NCBI RefSeq assembly: GCF_019904175.1
Contig: NZ_CP061913.1
Coordinates: 7,192,001-7,256,000 of the forward strand
DNA length: 64,000 nt
Source of the DNA: Dactylosporangium vinaceum
GTDB lineage: Bacteria > Actinomycetota > Actinomycetes > Mycobacteriales > Micromonosporaceae
Direction of reading: 5' to 3'
Shown one piece after another: positions 1-8,680 of this stretch. The notes below the pieces were generated by a model, which ran no database searches, was not told where the DNA came from, and saw only the letters and a program-made list of their open reading frames with translations. The position numbers were made by a program, and so were the translations under genes. Within the stretch, counting starts at the first letter, position 1; the number at the start of each line of letters is the position of its first letter.

Positions 1-1574
1 CCCGTGATCGCCGACCCGCCGTCGCTGCCGGGAGCGGTGAACGACACGGTCGCCTGCGTGTCGCCGGGTGCCGCCGTGACCTGTGTGGGTGTGCCCGGGA
101 CGGTCATGGGGGTGACGGCGTTCGAGGCGGCCGACTCCCCGGAGCTGCCCACGGCGTTCGTGGCGTGCACGGTGAACGTGTACGCCGTGCCGTTCGTCAG
201 CCCGGTCACCGTGCACGGGCTCACCGTGCACGTCCCAGTCAGACCACCCGGGCTCGACGTCACCGTGTAACCGGTGACCGCCGAGCCGCCGTCGCTGCCG
301 GGAGCGGTGAACGACACGGTCGCCTGCCCGGCGCCCCCGGTCGCCGTCCCGACGGCCGGAATGCCCGGCGGCAGCGCGGGGGTGACGGCCGTCGAGGCGC
401 TGGACTCCGGTGAGTCGCCGTTGGCGTTTGTCGCGTGGACCGTGAACGTGTACGCCGTGCCGTTCGTCAGCCCGGTCACCGTGCACGGGCTCACCGAGCA
501 CGTCCCGGTGAGACCGCCCGGGCTCGACGTCACCGTGTAGCCGGTGATCGCCGAACCGCCGTCGCTGCTGGATGCGGTGAACGTGACAGTGGCCTGCGCG
601 TTGCCGGGCGCGGCGGCCACCTGCGTCGGGGCGCTCGGGACCGCGGGACCGTTGAAGGTCAGCGTCACCGCGCCTGTCGCGCCGTCGCCGGCGACCAGGC
701 CCGGCAGCTGGATGCCTCCGGTGCCGCTCTTGACCGAGGTGCTCGCCCCGGTCACGTAGGTCGGCGAGGCGTACGACGAGCCGCCCCCGCCGCCGGCCTC
801 GTAGATGTTCAAGATGCCCTGGTTGCCTGTCGCGCCGCCGCCACCGCCGCCGTATCCGCCACCGCCGCTGCCACCCGCGCTGTTGTTGGGGTAGGTGCCG
901 CCGTTCCCGCCGGTTGCCAGCGTCAGCGCCGCCGGGTTGTTGCTGCCGCCGGCCGTACCGGCGGAGTAGTTACCGGCACCGCCGGCTCCACCGGACGACC
1001 CGCTGCCGGCGGCCCCGGGCGCGGCCAGTGCCGCGTTCTCCGAGGTGCCGGGCGACCCGGCGCTGCCGCCGTCGCCGTTGTACGAGCCGCCGCCGCCACC
1101 ACCGGCGATGGCGAGCTTGGCCAGCAGCGTCTGACCGGCACCAAGGGCGAAGACCCCGGAGCCGCCGCCGCCGTAGCCGTAGCCGTGGTTGTCGCCGCCG
1201 CCCCCGGCACCGACGATCACGTAGAGCGATGTCGTGCCCGACGGCAACGTGGCGGTGCCGGTGACCTCGCCGGCGTTGCCGCCGATGTGGGAGCGGGCCG
1301 GGTAGCCGGCCCCGCCGCCGGCGCCGATCACGTCCAGATCAACGGATGTCGTGCCTGCCGGGACCGTGAGCGTGAACGTGCCCGAAGCGGAGCACGTCAC
1401 GGTGCTCTGCGCCGCCGGCGCTGATGCATCCGTGCACGGCGACGTCACGGCCCACGCGCCGGTGGCCGGCACCAGCGCGGAGCCGGTCAGCGACACCAGC
1501 CCACCGAGTGCTGCCGCCACGCGACGCGCGCGACTCCACCGCCGCTCACGCACCGATACTTGCAACGACCCCAT
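1..1574 (-). CDS. Exported glycine-rich protein with tandem fibronectin type III repeats (C-terminus off window)
   Basis: The gene runs leftward off the window, so the C-terminus and stop are unseen; about 524 residues are visible. The ATG at 1574 gives a basic N-terminus (RERRWSRARR) followed by a hydrophobic signal segment ending near residue 42, so the product is probably secreted. Residues of about 65-300 are extremely glycine-rich (runs such as GGGGSGV and GGGGSSY) interleaved with short beta-strand-like stretches, resembling the Gly_rich family (PF12810) found in bacterial surface proteins. From about residue 305 come Fn3-like repeats of 90 residues (DGGSAITGYTVTSSPGG, CTVTGLTNGTAYTFTV). 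No enzyme domain is visible. A surface adhesion or wall-matrix role is inference. The ribosome site is weak (CGGGAA). Confidence 0.85.
   Translation of the reverse strand, partial: MGSLQVSVRERRWSRARRVAAALGGLVSLTGSALVPATGAWAVTSPCTDASAPAAQSTVTCSASGTFTLTVPAGTTSVDLDVIGAGGGAGYPARSHIGGNAGEVTGTATLPSGTTSLYVIVGAGGGGDNHGYGYGGGGSGVFALGAGQTLLAKLAIAGGGGGGSYNGDGGSAGSPGTSENAALAAPGAAGSGSSGGAGGAGNYSAGTAGGSNNPAALTLATGGNGGTYPNNSAGGSGGGGYGGGGGGATGNQGILNIYEAGGGGGSSYASPTYVTGASTSVKSGTGGIQLPGLVAGDGATGAVTLTFNGPAVPSAPTQVAAAPGNAQATVTFTASSSDGGSAITGYTVTSSPGGLTGTCSVSPCTVTGLTNGTAYTFTVHATNANGDSPESSASTAVTPALPPGIPAVGTATGGAGQATVSFTAPGSDGGSAVTGYTVTSSPGGLTGTCTVSPCTVTGLTNGTAYTFTVHATNAVGSSGESAASNAVTPMTVPGTPTQVTAAPGDTQATVSFTAPGSDGGSAIT
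4..655. repeat. Tandem 270-bp coding repeats (Fn3 modules)
   Basis: Units begin at 4, 274 and 544 and share near-identical blocks (for example the text around 20-55 recurs at 290-325). The period of 270 bp equals exactly 90 codons, so the repeats encode whole Fn3 modules and keep the frame. The third unit diverges after about 110 bp where the glycine-rich part begins. High nucleotide identity between units 1 and 2 suggests recent duplication or gene conversion. More units may lie to the left of the window. Confidence 0.8.
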
Positions 1575-1661
1575 CGACAATTCCCGGATTCCAGATTCGG
1601 CCGCGACCGCCGACCAGTTCGTCCGGCAACCGCTAGAACGGCATAGTCACAGAAAGTAGCA

Positions 1662-1678
1662 ACTCTATTACTTAGAGT
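1662..1678. promoter_or_regulatory. Inverted repeat in the promoter region of the glycine-rich/Fn3 gene
   Basis: ACTCTA, a five-base spacer, then TAGAGT form a perfect 6-bp dyad about 88 bp upstream of the ATG at 1574. The surrounding 1655-1705 is unusually AT-rich for this genome, as expected for a promoter or operator. No regulator can be assigned. Confidence 0.35.
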
Positions 1679-1781
1679 CGCTCTACGCCTGTTTTATCCG
1701 TTATGCGGGGGATATCGGTACGGTCGGCCCGCCTTTCGCTCATGGTCGGCCGTTGCCGAGGTGTGCTTGTGCAGGCCCGTC

Positions 1782-2759
1782 TCAGCCGCGCCGCGTGGTG
1801 ACCGCGACCGCCGCCGAGAATGCCGAGACGTTCCCGGCGCCGTCGCGGGCCCGGACCTGGTAGCGGTAGGTGGTCCGGGGCACCAGGCCGGTGTCGGTGA
1901 ACGAGTTGGTGGCGGCGGTGCCGACCTGCGCGAAGGTGCCGCTCGAGGTCGCCCGGTAGATGTCGTACCCCGCGACGCGGAAGTTGTCGGTGGAGGGGGC
2001 CCACGTCAGCGTGGTGGACGAGCGGGTGGTCCCCGACGCGCTCGGCGTTCCCGGCGTCGTGGGTGGCTGCGTGTCCGGCGCCGGGCACGGTGGCGGCACG
2101 ACGGTCACGGCGGCGGTGAAGGCGGAGACGTTCGCCGAGGCGTCACGGGCCCGCACCTCGTACTGCACGATGCCCTGCAGCGGCTCGGTGAACGTGGTCG
2201 TCGGCGTCGTCGCGACCGACGTGAACGGGCCGTTGCCGATCGAGCGGTAGACGTCGTAGCCGATGACCGCCACGTTGTCGGTGGAGGCGCCCCAGTTGAG
2301 CGTCACCGCCGCCGGGCAGCCGACCGAGATGCTGATCGCACCCGGAGTCGTGGGCGCCTGCCGGTCCGTCGGCGCCGGGCAGGGCGGCGGGACGATGCCG
2401 GCCGGGGCGGTGAAGGCGGAGACGTTGCCCGCCGCGTCGCGGGCCCGCACCTGGTACTTCACGATGCCCTGCAGCGACTCGCTGAACGTGGTCGCCGGGG
2501 TCGTCCGGACGAACGCGAACGCCTCGTTGTTGACCGACCGGAACACGTCGTAGCCGACGACGCCGGCGTCGTCGGTCGAGGCGCTCCAGTGCAGCGTCAG
2601 CACCAGGGCGCAGTTGATGGACCCGCCGAAGTTACCGGGGACCGTCGGGGCGCTCGTGTCGGCGGCGTGGGCGCTCGGCGGTCCCACGGCGACGAGGGCC
2701 ACCGTCATGGCGATGGCGGCCCCGGCGAGGCGGCGAAGCAAGCGAGGAATCTGAGACAT
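1782..2759 (-). CDS. Secreted protein with three fibronectin type III domains
   Basis: The product is 325 residues. The ATG at 2759 is chosen because GGAGG lies about 10 bp upstream and it opens directly on a signal peptide (PRLLRRLAG, hydrophobic core, cleavage near PSAHA). The mature part is three Fn3 modules of about 95 residues, each with DRQAPTTPG- or DTSAPTVPG-like linkers, a LxWxxSTD strand, GYDVYRS and VRARDAAGNVSAF. No catalytic domain follows, so this resembles a free accessory or adhesin module of the kind usually fused to carbohydrate-active enzymes. It is transcribed in the same direction as the larger Fn3 protein downstream, separated by about 200 bp. Function is inferred only from the domain type. 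Confidence 0.9.
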   Translation of the reverse strand: MSQIPRLLRRLAGAAIAMTVALVAVGPPSAHAADTSAPTVPGNFGGSINCALVLTLHWSASTDDAGVVGYDVFRSVNNEAFAFVRTTPATTFSESLQGIVKYQVRARDAAGNVSAFTAPAGIVPPPCPAPTDRQAPTTPGAISISVGCPAAVTLNWGASTDNVAVIGYDVYRSIGNGPFTSVATTPTTTFTEPLQGIVQYEVRARDASANVSAFTAAVTVVPPPCPAPDTQPPTTPGTPSASGTTRSSTTLTWAPSTDNFRVAGYDIYRATSSGTFAQVGTAATNSFTDTGLVPRTTYRYQVRARDGAGNVSAFSAAVAVTTRRG

Positions 2760-2882
2760 GGCGGCGCCTCCGTACCTACGGCCGGACTTCCATAGACCTC
2801 GATGTCTTGGCAAACCTTAGCCCATGACTCGGCGATGCTGAACCGCACGGCGACCCTGCGGGACTTCCGTTGGTGAACGGCT

Positions 2883-3809
2883 CTACAACGTCCCGGTGAC
2901 GGCCCGATCCTGGCCGTCGGCGCCGCTGCGGGCCGGCAACGCGGCATCACGCCGTGTCGCTCGAGACCCCCGAGGCTCGGTGTCCGCGCCGAACAGCGGC
3001 CGGCAGAGGGCGTAGATCAGTGCGGCGAAGGCGAGGGTGAGGGCGCCGAACCCGGCGGCGAACGCCTGCGATGCGGCGGGGTCGCGACGGACGATCATGG
3101 TGATGGCCATCCCCGTCACCGACGCACCGAGCAGGGTGTAGGCGCCGACGAGCGCGTACATCGGCGGGCGCGCCCACGCCGCGTCCCGCAGGAGCCCGGC
3201 GCCGGTCACGAACGCGGCCGGCGCGACGAGGCCCAGGTCCATGAGCTTGACCAGCCAGAAGGCCGTGGGGCTGGCCAGGTACTCGGCGCGCTGCGGGGTG
3301 TCGCGCATCGCGTCGGCCAGGGTCGGCAGGTGCTGGGCGGCCAGCAGCAGCACGACGGTGAACAGTGTGGCGGCGGCGGTCCGGCGCAGGCGCGGCGTCG
3401 GCGCGGGTGGTGCGGTGCGGCCGATGACCCGCCAGGATGTGACGGCGGCGGTGCAGCCGAGCACGAACGCGAGGTACAGCAGCGGGAAGAAGCGCTCATT
3501 GTTGCCGGGCCGCTGTCCGTACTCCTCGCCGCAGATCAGCTGGGCATAGGTGTACGCGGCGAACAGGGCGGGGGCGAGGGCCAGCGCGGGGGCGGCCCGG
3601 TGCCCGCGCAGGGACAGTAGCCCGGCGGCGATGCACGCCGGCGCGACGAGCAGCAGCGCGGCCGCATCCCCGCCGGTGATCTGGCTGAGTCCGGATGCCG
3701 ACGTGTGGTACCGGATCACGCCGATGCCGAACGGTCCGAGGGTTGCCGCCGTGGCGATGGTCAGGCCCAGCGCCATCAGCTCGAGTCCGAGCGTCCGTGT
3801 GTTGTGCAT
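2883..3809 (-). CDS. Polytopic membrane protein of unknown function
   Basis: The product is 308 residues with about eight hydrophobic segments, so it is an integral membrane protein; the C-terminal ~35 residues are polar and basic. The ATG at 3809 is preferred over upstream codons because GAAGGAA sits just ahead of it and the sequence turns hydrophobic within ten residues. I do not recognise the family. A loop after the third helix carries a CGEEYG motif. A DosR-like 14-bp motif lies at 3909-3922, 100 bp upstream of the start, which may tie the gene to the stress island at the other end of the window (inference). Confidence 0.8.
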   Translation of the reverse strand: MHNTRTLGLELMALGLTIATAATLGPFGIGVIRYHTSASGLSQITGGDAAALLLVAPACIAAGLLSLRGHRAAPALALAPALFAAYTYAQLICGEEYGQRPGNNERFFPLLYLAFVLGCTAAVTSWRVIGRTAPPAPTPRLRRTAAATLFTVVLLLAAQHLPTLADAMRDTPQRAEYLASPTAFWLVKLMDLGLVAPAAFVTGAGLLRDAAWARPPMYALVGAYTLLGASVTGMAITMIVRRDPAASQAFAAGFGALTLAFAALIYALCRPLFGADTEPRGSRATRRDAALPARSGADGQDRAVTGTL

Positions 3810-3908
3810 GGGGATTCCTTCCCGACCCGGGCCGACCGTGGACGGACCGGTCGTGAGTACCGACGGCCTCCTCTCGAGCACGGTTCGCCGGACCACCCGC
3901 GGACGCCA

Positions 3909-3922
3909 GGGCCGAAGGTCGC
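3909..3922 (-). promoter_or_regulatory. DosR-box-like motif upstream of the membrane protein
   Basis: Read on the minus strand the site is GCGACCTTCGGCCC, 13 of 14 identical to the motif GGGACCTTCGGCCC that recurs in the 43-62 kb island. It lies 100 bp upstream of the start at 3809. It is an outlier in location, so it may be coincidental. Confidence 0.4.
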
Positions 3923-3985
3923 TCGATCGGTGACGGCCGGCCCGGCTGCCGCTTGCGTGCGCCGCCAAACTGGTGACTCACATCT

Positions 3986-4003
3986 CACGAATTAAGATTC
4001 GTG
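3986..4003. promoter_or_regulatory. Inverted repeat upstream of the DAB carbon-uptake operon
   Basis: CACGAAT-TAAG-ATTCGTG is a perfect 7-bp dyad with a 4-bp spacer, 87 bp upstream of the first operon ATG at 4090. It sits in a short AT-rich island, as expected for a promoter/operator. The binding protein is unknown. Confidence 0.5.
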
Positions 4004-4010
4004 CATTACT

Positions 4011-4034
4011 TTACATGATATCGGCATCGTGTAA
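4011..4034. promoter_or_regulatory. Second inverted repeat upstream of the DAB operon
   Basis: TTACATGAT, a six-base spacer, then ATCGTGTAA form a 9-bp dyad with one mismatch, 56 bp upstream of the ATG at 4090. Its sequence differs from the neighbouring repeat at 3986-4003, so two different factors, or a factor plus an RNA structure, could be involved. Confidence 0.45.
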
Positions 4035-4089
4035 TTGTGGTCCTGCACGCCAGTCGCCCTGGGCGGCCGGAGGAGCAGGAGGAGGAGCG

Positions 4090-4572
4090 ATGCCGGACAT
4101 CACCGCGGCGCAGCCGGGTCACCACCCGCATGCCGCCGCCCCGTCACCGCCGACGATTCGGCGCTGCGAGTACCGTCCGGCGGCGGGGTCGGGCGCCCCG
4201 CCGCCGTGCTGGCTGCGCACGGCCCCGCACCGGGAGCGGCTGAACCTGGCCCTGTTCACGCTGCGCCGCTACGGCGTCACGACCGCCGCCGCCCAGGGCG
4301 ACTCGGTCGCCGCGGCCCGCCGGCAGCTCGACCGGCACCAGCCGACCGGCGAGGCGCAGTCCTACCTGTTCTGGACGGCCGCGGAGGACCGGGCCGGCTT
4401 CGCGGACGACGGCACGCTGCACGGCGAGCTGACGGTGCACCACAGTGCCGACGCCGCGGAGGCCGTCCGCGCCGCGCTGACCATCGCCGGGCTCGCGCAC
4501 CGGCCCGGGGCCGAACCGCAGTCCGTGACGATCCTGGCCGCGGACGCCGACGCGCCCCCGTCGCCATGGTGA
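4090..4572 (+). CDS. Unknown 160-residue protein, first gene of the DAB operon
   Basis: The product is a soluble 160-residue protein. The ATG at 4090 is chosen for the strong preceding GGAGGAGG-type ribosome site. The first 40 residues are rich in Pro, Ala and His; the rest contains RCEYRP, a helix-like segment (RERLNLALFTLRRYGV) and an acidic C-terminal half. I recognise no family. Its last codons overlap the dabB start by 7 bp, so the two are translationally coupled and it probably acts with the bicarbonate/CO2 uptake complex. Possible roles are an assembly factor or a regulatory subunit; both are speculation. Confidence 0.75.
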   Translation: MPDITAAQPGHHPHAAAPSPPTIRRCEYRPAAGSGAPPPCWLRTAPHRERLNLALFTLRRYGVTTAAAQGDSVAAARRQLDRHQPTGEAQSYLFWTAAEDRAGFADDGTLHGELTVHHSADAAEAVRAALTIAGLAHRPGAEPQSVTILAADADAPPSPW

Positions 4573-6140
4573 CGGACGGGCTTGTGCTCGCGACGGTCCT
4601 GCTGCCCGGTGTGGTGTCGCTGGCGGTGCTGCCCGTCCGCGGGCGCGCCGTGCGAGGCCTCGGCCTGGCGGGTACGGGGGTCGCGGTGGCGCTGCTGGTG
4701 CTCGCGGGCGGGTTCGCGGTCGTCGCCGCCCGGCACGGCGCCGTCGAGGCGGTCGTCGTCGCGCGGCCCGGCAGGGTCTGGCTCGGCCTGGTCGTGGACC
4801 GGCTCGCCGCGCTGCTGCTGATCCTCATCATGACCGTCAGCGCGACCGCGCAGGGCTTCGCCGGCCGATACCTCGCCGGCGACCGCGGCCGGCGCCGGTT
4901 CATCGCCGCGACCGGGCTGCTGACCATGGGCTCCGCCGTCCTGGCGACGGGGGCCACGCTCGTGACAGTGGCGGCCGGATGGACCCTCGCCGGCGCCGGG
5001 CTCGTGCTGCTCCTGCGGGTCTACCCGCGGCTGGCGCCCGCTCGGGCGGGGGCCCGGCAGGCGCTGCGTACGTTCGCGGTCGGCGACAGCGCGCTATGGG
5101 TCGCCGTCGGGGCAGCCACGATCCGGTGGGGCTCCGTCGACCTGCGGCACGGCCTGCCGGCACAGGTAGCCGGCGACCGTGGCTGGGCCGCGGCCGTCGC
5201 CGGGCTGATCGTGGTGGCGGCGCTCACCCGGTGCGCGCAGGTGCCGTGGCACCGCTGGCTCCCGGCGAGCCTGTCCGCGCCGACGCCGGTCTCGGCGCTG
5301 CTGCACGCCGGCGCGGTCAACGGCGGCGGCGTGCTGCTGGTCCGGCTGGCACCGATCACCGGCGCCGCCCCGGCCGTGCTGTACCTGGCCGTCGCGGCCG
5401 GCGCGGTGAGCCTGGTCTACGGCACGTCGATGATGCTGCTCCGCGCGGACGTCAAGGGAGGCCTGGCGTACGCCACGACGGGCCAGATGGGGTTCATGAT
5501 GATGACGGCCGGGCTCGGCTGGCCCGCGCTCACGGTGTTCCACATCGTCGCCCACGGGCTGTACAAGGCGACGCTCTTCCTCGGCTCCGGATACGCCGTG
5601 CGGGGCGCCGTCCGCGCCGCCGCGGGCGTCCCTCCCCCGGCGATGACGTGGCGGCGGCGCGCACTCGGCGCGGTCGTCGCGGTCGCGGCGGCCGCCGGCG
5701 TCACGGCCGCGGAGGCCTGGCGGCCGTACCCGGGCGGAGCGGTGCTGGCCGTCTTCGTGTGGGCGTGCGTGACGGCGCTGGGTCTGGGCTGGCTGCGGCG
5801 CCGGGCCACGCCGGCCGCCGCGCTCGGCGTCGTCGCCGCGGTGGCCACGGCCGCGTTCACCTACGTGGCCGCCGCCCACGCGGTCACGACGTTCCTCGCG
5901 CTGCCGGGGGGCGCGCGGCCCGCCGCGGGCGCCGTCGTGGCCGCCGTCGCCGGCGTGTCGCTCATCGCCGCCCTGCTGCGCCACCGCGCCGGCGGGCCGC
6001 TGGCCGCGTGGCACAAGGCGGCCTACGTCAACCTGCTCGTCAGCGGTCGCGGCGACCGGCCCCGCCCGGCGGCCGGACGGACCGCCGCCGCCGTCGTCCA
6101 CCGCACCGCCGATCCGATCGCTGTAGGGACGCCGTCATGA
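4566..6140 (+). CDS. dabB: DabB: proton-conducting membrane subunit (NuoL-like) of the DAB inorganic-carbon transporter
   Basis: The 524-residue protein belongs to the proton-translocating NuoL/MrpA-type family, with a dozen or more hydrophobic helices. Diagnostic stretches are PVSALLHAGAVNGGG, QMGFMMMTAGLG and HIVAHGLYKATLFLGSG. The immediate downstream gene is a DUF2309/UPF0753 protein, which identifies the pair as DabB-DabA rather than a respiratory complex I subunit. In known DAB systems DabB uses the proton gradient to drive CO2 hydration by DabA. The ATG at 4566 overlaps the preceding gene by 7 bp, and the stop overlaps the dabA start as ATGA. Confidence 0.9.
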   Translation: MVTDGLVLATVLLPGVVSLAVLPVRGRAVRGLGLAGTGVAVALLVLAGGFAVVAARHGAVEAVVVARPGRVWLGLVVDRLAALLLILIMTVSATAQGFAGRYLAGDRGRRRFIAATGLLTMGSAVLATGATLVTVAAGWTLAGAGLVLLLRVYPRLAPARAGARQALRTFAVGDSALWVAVGAATIRWGSVDLRHGLPAQVAGDRGWAAAVAGLIVVAALTRCAQVPWHRWLPASLSAPTPVSALLHAGAVNGGGVLLVRLAPITGAAPAVLYLAVAAGAVSLVYGTSMMLLRADVKGGLAYATTGQMGFMMMTAGLGWPALTVFHIVAHGLYKATLFLGSGYAVRGAVRAAAGVPPPAMTWRRRALGAVVAVAAAAGVTAAEAWRPYPGGAVLAVFVWACVTALGLGWLRRRATPAAALGVVAAVATAAFTYVAAAHAVTTFLALPGGARPAAGAVVAAVAGVSLIAALLRHRAGGPLAAWHKAAYVNLLVSGRGDRPRPAAGRTAAAVVHRTADPIAVGTPS

Positions 6141-8680
6141 CCATCACCACCGAGGCCGCCCGGCCGGCCGCGCGCGCCGCCCTGCGCAGCGACGTCCTCC
6201 TGGCCGGGCGCGTGCTGCCGGTACACCATCCGCTGCACTCCTTCATCGCCGTCAACCCTCTGGCCGGGCTCGAGGTGCGACCGTTCGCCGACGCGCTGCG
6301 GTGCAGCGGCGAATGGTACGGCGCGCGCGGCACCCTGCCCGATGCCGTGATCCGGGCCGCCTACCGGGCCGGGCGGATCACGGACGCCGACCTGACCGCC
6401 GCCCTGACCCACCGCTGTCCGGGCCTGCGCGCGGAGCCCGTCGTGCGGCTCGGCGAGACGGCGCTGACCGCGGCGGACCTGCTACGGCTGGAGCTGCTCG
6501 CGGCACCGCCCGCACCGCGGCCCCGGCGGCGGCACCACACCCGCAGCGAACGCACCGCACCGGCCGTGGCGCGGCAGGTCGACGCGTACACCACGCGCTG
6601 GTGTGCGGCGTTTCTCGGCGATCCGGCCGCCTGGCCGATGCCGGGCCGCGGCGGTCGCTTCTACGCCGCATGGCGGGACCTGGCCTTCCGCGACGCCACC
6701 CTCCCCCGCCCGGCCCGGGCCGCCCTGCGCCGGCTGCCCGAGCAGGCCGAGGACGCCCTCGGCGCGGCGCTGGACCGGCTCGGCGTCGACGCCGCGGATC
6801 GGGTCGCGTACCTGCGGGCCGACCTGACGCGGATGCCCGGCTGGGCGGCGCACGTGCGCTGGCACGCCGAGCGGGGCGGGCGCATGGACCTCGTCGAGTA
6901 CCTGGCGATGCGGCTGACCTACGAGTCGCTGCTGCTCCCGCCGTCCCCCGGCGCCGAGGATCCGGCGCTCGACGAGCCGGCGGCGGTACCCCCGGCGCAG
7001 CGACGCGCGGCCACGGTCGCCGCCGCCCTGGGCGCCGCCGCGACCGCCGAGCAGCTCGCCGCCGCGGCCGGCGTCCTGGCGCGCTACCCCGCACCGCCGG
7101 CCGACCTGGTGTGGCTGGAGGCGTACGAGCACCACTACCGCACCCGCCTGCTGCGTCGCCTGCCGGACCGGCCCGGGCCGGCCTCTCGTAGGCGACCGGC
7201 GGCGCAGGTCGTGTGCTGCATCGACGTGCGCTCGGAGGGTCTGCGCCGCCATCTGGAGGCCCAGGGCGACTACGAGACGTACGGCTTCGCCGGGTTCTTC
7301 GCCATGCCGATCGGCTTCCGCGGCCTCGACGGCGCGGTCCAGCCGGCACTGTGCCCGGCGCTGATCTCACCCGCCCACCTGATCAGCGAACGGCCGGCGG
7401 ACCCGGCGGCCGGAGGCGGCGGGGCGGGCGTGCAGGTCGTGGCGGCGGCCGACACGGCGTGGCACGCCGCGAAGGACGGCCACCTGAGCCCGTTCGCGCT
7501 GGCAGAGCTCTCCGGCTGGGTCGCCGGCCCACTCGCGGCGGCCCGGACCGCCCTGCCCGTCACCACCGCCCGGCTGCGGCAGCGGCTGCGGGGCGCCGTG
7601 ACCCCGCCCGTCCCCGGCCGGCTCGACGCCAACGAGTCAGTGCCGCTGGAGGAGCGGCTGCTGTACGCCCAGGCGTTGCTGAGCACCATCGGGCTCAGCT
7701 GTCGCATGGCCCGCGTCGTCGTGCTCTGCGCCCACGGCAGTACCACCGAGAACAACCCCTTCCAGGCGGCCCTGGACTGCGGCGCCTGCGGCGGGCACCG
7801 GGGCGGCCCCAACGCCCGCACCGCGGCCGCCGTGCTCAACGACGCCGAGGTCCGCACGGGGCTCGCCGCCCGTGACGTCGTCATCCCGGCCGACACCTGG
7901 TTCGTCGCGGCCGAGCACGACACCACCACCGACCGGGTCGTCCTGCTCGACGCCCACCTGATCCCCGAGCGCCACCGTGGCGACGTGCAGCGGCTCGCGC
8001 GGGATCTGGCCCGCGCCGGGGCCGCCTTGGCCGCCGAGCGCGGTGCCGCGCTGCCCGGCGCCGGCGGCCGGAAAGGTCGGCGGCTCATCCGCCGGGTCCG
8101 GGCCCGCGCGGACGACTGGGCGCAGGTCTACCCGGAATGGGGGCTCGCGGGCAACGCCGCGTTCATCGTCGGCCCGCGCTCGCTGACCGCCGGCCTCGAC
8201 CTGGAGCGCCGGGTGTTCCTGCACTCCTACGACGCCGAGGCCGACCTCGACGGTACCGCCCTGGAGACAATCCTCACCGCGCCGCTTGTCGTCGCGCAGT
8301 GGATCAACGCGCAGTACTACTTCTCCAGCGTGGAGCCCGACGTCTTCGGCGCCGGCACCAAGACGATCCACAACGCCGTGGGCGCCATCGGTGTCCTCAG
8401 TGGACACGACGGGGACCTGCGCCTCGGACTGCCCTGGCAGTCGGTCGGCTACGGCGACGACCTCGTGCACGAGCCGATGCGGCTCCTGGCGGTCGTCCAG
8501 GCACCGCTCGACCGGATTGCGGGCATCGTCGAGCGCAACCCGGTCCTGCGCCGCCTCATCCACGGCGAGTGGATCGCACTGACCGCCCGCGAGCGGCCCG
8601 GCGAGGCGTGGCAGCGCTACGGCCGGGACGGCTGGCGACCCTGGACCGGCACCGACCCCCGAGAGCAGGAGCACACCTGA
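6137..8680 (+). CDS. dabA: DabA: carbonic-anhydrase-like cytoplasmic subunit of the DAB inorganic-carbon transporter (DUF2309)
   Basis: The 847-residue protein is a full-length member of the UPF0753/DUF2309 family. The zinc site expected of a beta-carbonic-anhydrase-like fold is visible: C361 and D363 in CCIDVRSE, H533 in CAHGSTTENNP, and C548 in DCGACGG. The 15-residue spacing from H533 to C548 matches that of the characterised enzyme. Known DabA hydrates CO2 to bicarbonate in the cytoplasm in one direction, energised by DabB. In a heterotroph this would supply bicarbonate for carboxylases under low CO2 (inference). The start overlaps dabB by ATGA and the stop overlaps the PII-like gene. Confidence 0.93.
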   Translation: MTITTEAARPAARAALRSDVLLAGRVLPVHHPLHSFIAVNPLAGLEVRPFADALRCSGEWYGARGTLPDAVIRAAYRAGRITDADLTAALTHRCPGLRAEPVVRLGETALTAADLLRLELLAAPPAPRPRRRHHTRSERTAPAVARQVDAYTTRWCAAFLGDPAAWPMPGRGGRFYAAWRDLAFRDATLPRPARAALRRLPEQAEDALGAALDRLGVDAADRVAYLRADLTRMPGWAAHVRWHAERGGRMDLVEYLAMRLTYESLLLPPSPGAEDPALDEPAAVPPAQRRAATVAAALGAAATAEQLAAAAGVLARYPAPPADLVWLEAYEHHYRTRLLRRLPDRPGPASRRRPAAQVVCCIDVRSEGLRRHLEAQGDYETYGFAGFFAMPIGFRGLDGAVQPALCPALISPAHLISERPADPAAGGGGAGVQVVAAADTAWHAAKDGHLSPFALAELSGWVAGPLAAARTALPVTTARLRQRLRGAVTPPVPGRLDANESVPLEERLLYAQALLSTIGLSCRMARVVVLCAHGSTTENNPFQAALDCGACGGHRGGPNARTAAAVLNDAEVRTGLAARDVVIPADTWFVAAEHDTTTDRVVLLDAHLIPERHRGDVQRLARDLARAGAALAAERGAALPGAGGRKGRRLIRRVRARADDWAQVYPEWGLAGNAAFIVGPRSLTAGLDLERRVFLHSYDAEADLDGTALETILTAPLVVAQWINAQYYFSSVEPDVFGAGTKTIHNAVGAIGVLSGHDGDLRLGLPWQSVGYGDDLVHEPMRLLAVVQAPLDRIAGIVERNPVLRRLIHGEWIALTARERPGEAWQRYGRDGWRPWTGTDPREQEHT

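Noticed and set aside
1-655. A CRISPR or satellite array suggested by the 270-bp repeats
   Set aside because: The repeats are in frame, coding for Fn3 modules of 90 residues, and there is no spacer structure.
4566-6140. Reading the NuoL-like gene as a respiratory complex I subunit
   Set aside because: No other nuo genes are near and the next gene is a DUF2309 protein with DabA zinc ligands, so DabB is the better call.
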